Assembly: GCA_013398615.1 (NCBI GenBank) | Contig: VZSR01000028.1 | Span: 4,269,402-4,333,401 of the forward strand | DNA length: 64,000 bases | Direction of reading: 5' to 3' | Origin: Brachypodius melanocephalos | Taxonomy: Eukaryota > Chordata > Aves > Passeriformes > Pycnonotidae | Shown: positions 60,679 through 64,000 of the stretch, piece after piece | How positions within the stretch are numbered: position 1 is the stretch's first letter | Layout: each line of letters begins with the position of its first letter | Made by a program: the position numbers and the translations under genes | Notes under the pieces: generated by a model | Told to the model about the DNA's origin: nothing | Databases searched by the model: none | The model's input: the letters and a program-made list of their open reading frames with translations, nothing else

Positions 60679-60707
60679 CTGTAATATTCTTTGCTGCTTC
60701 AGTATGT
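60679..60707 (-). CDS. Possible 29-nt exon following the 60894-61032 exon
   Basis: Minus strand: acceptor cctcctcttttgccaaaag, then 29 nt, then donor CAG|GTACAG. It would complete the split codon of the exon above and add DILKQQRILQ, again coiled-coil like, ending in phase 0. The phase agreement is suggestive, but a 29-nt match could be chance. Confidence 0.22.
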
Positions 60708-60893
60708 CTTTTGGCAAAAGAGGAGGGAACAAGCTAAAACTAAAGAGGAGGTCTGCTCTCTACCCCTGAGTGTAAGGACCTAAAAAAGAAAGCATAGAAA
60801 ACTGAAATCTTGACTCATAAAAGCCTGCAAAATACCTCTCAGGTAATTTTTCTTTGCTTCCCTCTTGGAAATGAATGTGCTTGCTTTTTTTAC

Positions 60894-61032
60894 CTCCTTT
60901 TTGGAGCTGCTCTCTTCTTGGGTTGATGTTTTTCAGAACTTTTAGCTGCAGGCTGTCAAACTTAGATGTGAACCACTGGTGAGTTTCTGCTTCTAGGCCA
61001 GTTGTGATGTGGGCAAGGTGGTGTAATTCGAA
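60894..61032 (-). CDS. CCDC150: Probable minus-strand exon of the neighbouring gene (CCDC150 by synteny)
   Basis: On the minus strand a perfect acceptor (ttctctctgcag) leads into 139 nt of open frame, then the donor GGAG|GTAAAA. The peptide opens FELHHLAHITTGLEAETHQW and continues FTSKFDSLQLKVLKN. It is rich in heptad-spaced Leu with E/K/Q, so coiled-coil like. In mammals the gene after GTF3C3, tail to tail, is the coiled-coil gene CCDC150, which would be on this strand. The exon starts in phase 0 and ends with one base over. I did not recall a matching human stretch, so the gene name is inference from position and character. Confidence 0.45.
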
Positions 61033-62407
61033 CTGCAGAGAGAACAGTGATTGTGTGCTGCGTTCCATGTGTGAGGGGCAGGAACAACACACCCTTCACA
61101 TCTTTCCCCTGTACACCGGAGTAGGAGCTCTGTGATGCTCTCTTACTATGTTGTGAAAAAAAGTTGTTCCTCTCTTAGAGGGGTGGTGAAATCGGCATGG
61201 GTCTCCAACACAGCATAAAATACAGAGGCATAGGAAAGAGGAAAACAGATGCTGAGTGCTACAAACTCCTGAGAAAATGAAGGCAGACTACCTGCCAAGT
61301 GCTATAGAAATACTCCTTTGCTATTGGGATCTCTTGCTAATCACAGAACAATACTTGGACTGGTAAAGCAGCATGTAAGACCTGAGGCTGGGGCACCTTC
61401 ATTACTTTTTTTTTACTTTATGCTGGTTCATACTTTATAAACATTTAATCCATTAGATTTTCCCACCAAATTACTACAGTAATCCATGCAAGCTACACTA
61501 ACTTACATATTGTGATAGTGCAAAGACAAGGTGATGCAAGGACAAATGATTCTGGGGGCAGGGGGTGTGGCGGGTGGTTTTGCATGACGTCACATACAGT
61601 GACATAACAGCAGCATGGGGGGCAATTTACTTGGCCACAATACTTCTGTTTGGTTGGATAAGAGAGATATTTGGAGCCTGGTAGAAACAATAGGCTGTGG
61701 AGGACAAAAGCTCTTTCTACAAATTGAAGTTATTTATAGAAAAAAATGAAAACTTTTTTAAGGTATGATAAATGCCTCTTAGTTTCACTTAGTTGAAAAG
61801 AGCACTTGTGCACCTCATCCTTCACCAGAGGATTATAGCTGAGATTGAAAGGGTTTCTTGGTGCATATGATCGATTAATATCTTGTTATCCAGCTTTTGC
61901 ATTTCAGTGTTAATGAAAAGAGATGTGACAAAATAGCTCAGCTTGCTTTTAGTGCAGAAACAAAACAGCATTATTTGAAGTGGAACACAGAGAGGAAGTG
62001 CCAATGTCTGTACCCAGAGCAACTGTTTTCTTTTCTGTGAGTCTCATAGAAGGAGAAGCAGGAATCACTTCTAATTTACCCTTCAATAGAAATAATTCCA
62101 AGATAACAATTCATTTAGTTTTAATATAAGTGCAATGTCTTGGTCACATCCTACTGTCACCACCATCAGGAGCGTTGCATAAATGCAGCTTTCTTGCTCT
62201 GCTATAATCACTGCACATTCTGTGCTGTTTGAAGAAAGGTGGAAATCTTTCCACCACTGTCCCAAATTCTATGACATAGGTCACCATGAAGTAAAGCTTT
62301 GCTTTCTGCTTATTTTTCATTACCACCACAGTGTGCCTCCCTCCTTATTAATTAGTAATTTTAAAAATAAAGCTTCATATGTTTCCTGCCTTTCAATCAA
62401 ATTTTAC

Positions 62408-62537
62408 CCATCCATTTTGTTTTAATGCCCCCTGGTGGCTCTTAGCCATTCTGCTATTTTCACACATTTCATTAAGCAAATTAATTATCCCAAATCCCAG
62501 AGATGCATCTTGACTCTCAAAGGCAGTATGAGCAGGA
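62408..62537 (-). CDS. Possible minus-strand exon overlapping a CTCF-like motif
   Basis: Minus strand: acceptor atcattttcag, 130 nt open in the frame that yields PAHTAFESQDASLGFG and INLLNEMCENSRMAKSHQGA, donor TGG|GTAAAA in phase 0. The exit phase fits the entry phase of the 60894-61032 exon. The composition is less clearly coding, and the same bases carry a CTCF-like motif, which could explain any conservation. Confidence 0.2.
62427..62439 (-). promoter_or_regulatory. CTCF-like motif, reverse orientation
   Basis: The minus strand reads GCCACCAGGGGGC, a close match to the CTCF core (CCACCAGGGGGCGC). The orientation is opposite to the motif at 1574-1588. Motif match only. Confidence 0.45.
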
Positions 62538-63849
62538 CTGAAAATGATTTTGACACAGAACTCTCTTACTGTGTGTTTGTCACTGCACAAATCAATAGAG
62601 AAAAGAAATAAGCACTTCCCTCCAGATGATGTACCAAAGAGCTCAGTTTAAAGAACCTTATCTTAGATTAATAAAAGCCAAGTTTCCCCTTTGAGGTACA
62701 AAATAGGATGCTGGGAGGTACTGTACTTTGTCACAGGTCAGTTTATTCTTGCTGACAGACAGCTCTGCCAGCACCAGTTGCACCTGCTGCTGGGCACATG
62801 GGGAGGGGGAAAGGAGCAGAAGTCAGCACCTTGTAGGAAAACACAGCAAAAAGCAACAACAACAAAAAGTTCTTGGTATATAAATTGCTGCAGGTATAAA
62901 TTTTCAATTGTATGAAACACTAAAACAGAGTTTAAAAATCAAAATGTCTAAATGGCACAAATTCCTCCAGGACCAGCTTACTTTTAGGAGCAGCTGCTTA
63001 AATTGGTACAATTGTCTGGATGGCCACAAGAAGGCCACTGTCCTAGAAGCACAGCCAACAGAAATGGAGAGATGAAAGAAACCTTTGACAACACGGAACA
63101 GAGGAGCAAAAAAAGAGTAGAAAAATAAGAAGGCATGGACTGAATTAAAATAACTTAGACAGTAAAGAATACCAAGAAAAGGTCTGACATTTTTTAATGT
63201 TCTGAATGCTCTATTGATTCATATTCTTTATCTTAAGGAATATAACAAAAGAGTTCTGTATCAAGCAGAAAAGAGATATCAATCTGTTACAGACTAACTA
63301 CTGTAAAAATGAAACTTTGATTATCAAATGACATACATTCAAAAGATGTTTCAACTGATTTGTTTTAGCAGTGTGAGTTTAGGACCTTAGCAGCAGCTGT
63401 TTCTTAGTATCTCCAGTGTATGAAAGTGATTATCACATCCAGCGCAGTAAAAACTAAATGGTAAAAACATTGCTTGCACGGTATTACTAAGCTTTTACAC
63501 AACTTTTCTGGAGCCAGCCAAGTATCCTGATCTAGGTGACCGAGACTAGTGAGGAATAATGGAATGGAAACAAGTTAAAAACAGGAATGAAGAGTCAAGT
63601 GCAAATGAAGAGGGAAGAGATAAACCCTGTCTTTTACCACTTACATTCTTTGGATTTAGTTCCTTTTCTGTTCATGGCTAGAACACTCTCTAACTGACAC
63701 GTGTGGTTCACCATCGTTTCACGGTTCTTCCACCGTGTATTTTCTCCCACACCTGCTATGCTAGCCTGGACAGGGCTAATGGCTGGGTGGGTAGCAGGTG
63801 TTTCTGGGATCTCTGAGTGGAAATCTTGTATAACTTGCTCCTGCCTTGG

Positions 63850-63925
63850 CTGGGGAAGGGGTGGAGGGAGGGATTGGACTAGATGATCTCCAGAAGTCCC
63901 TTGCAGCTGTGACTCTCTGAAATGA
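63850..63925 (+). mobile_element. CR1 LINE 3' tail fragment
   Basis: 'ggattggactagatgatctc' followed by 'cagaagtcccttgcagctgt' and 'gactctctgaaatgatt' is the typical end of a sense CR1 element. The 5' extent is unclear; similarity is lost before about 63840. Confidence 0.7.
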
Positions 63926-64000
63926 TTGAAGCTGAAAAGGAGGAAAGACTGACCTACTCTGCGTGTGCTGCTGCAGACCTTCAGCAGCTATGGCTGAGGC

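Larger units (their letters stand above)
58926..64000. other. Region after GTF3C3: mostly non-coding, possible 3' part of CCDC150 on the minus strand
   Basis: Apart from the candidate minus-strand exons and the CR1 tail listed separately, I see no convincing coding sequence. A further open frame on the minus strand near 59430-59560 looks weakly protein-like (TRPTVEQQTGERVARAADLC) but lacks clear splice sites on both sides. Confidence 0.4.

Noticed and set aside
61822..62022. Minus-strand segment with EMQKLDNKILIDHMHQETLS
   Set aside because: Looks faintly coiled-coil like, but has no pyrimidine tract at a suitable acceptor; too weak to list as an exon.

Overview
The window is vertebrate nuclear DNA, most likely avian. 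It holds multi-exon genes with GT-AG introns, CpG-island promoters, several old CR1 LINE fragments of the kind common in birds, and compact introns. The visible part of PGAP1 fits in about 22.5 kb (27 kb including the promoter), and GTF3C3 fits in about 15 kb. A run of 100 N at 3480-3579 is an assembly gap. No bacterial, phage, plasmid or CRISPR features are present.

Three genes lie head to tail on the + strand. The order matches what I recall of human 2q33 (ANKRD44 - PGAP1 - C2orf66 - GTF3C3 - CCDC150). (1) 1-2750 has no recognisable coding sequence. It is AT-rich, ends in a cluster of AATAAA signals and is probably the 3' UTR of ANKRD44; this rests on synteny. (2) 3200-3900 is a CpG island with three YY1-like ATGGCGG motifs, interrupted by the gap that very likely contains PGAP1 exon 1. 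PGAP1 exons 2-27 follow at 7592-30030. They keep one open frame of 886 codons and encode the ER GPI-inositol deacylase. (3) 30031-40200 has no genes: PGAP1 3' UTR and intergenic DNA with many AATAAA signals. (4) The C2orf66 homologue has two coding exons (40220-41395) and encodes a small secreted protein of 101 aa. (5) A CpG island at 42770-43250 and GTF3C3 (TFIIIC102), 19 coding exons at 43075-58302, 908 aa. (6) 58926-64000 is mostly non-coding, but at least one minus-strand, coiled-coil-like exon (60894-61032) with good splice sites fits the tail-to-tail neighbour CCDC150.

The genes do not form a pathway. PGAP1 remodels GPI anchors in the ER, C2orf66 is a secreted protein of unknown role, and GTF3C3 is a TPR subunit of the RNA polymerase III factor TFIIIC. 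Exon boundaries were set by hand from splice signals, reading-frame continuity and recalled human proteins; no alignment was run.

The best second-look items are a GC-AG intron in GTF3C3, a frame-neutral 87-nt exon in GTF3C3 that I do not find in the human protein as I recall it, an isolated CpG-rich GTF3C3 exon, a convergent pair of CTCF-like motifs near the two window ends, the YY1 cluster beside the gap, and the minus-strand exon(s). I found no convincing new biological system.
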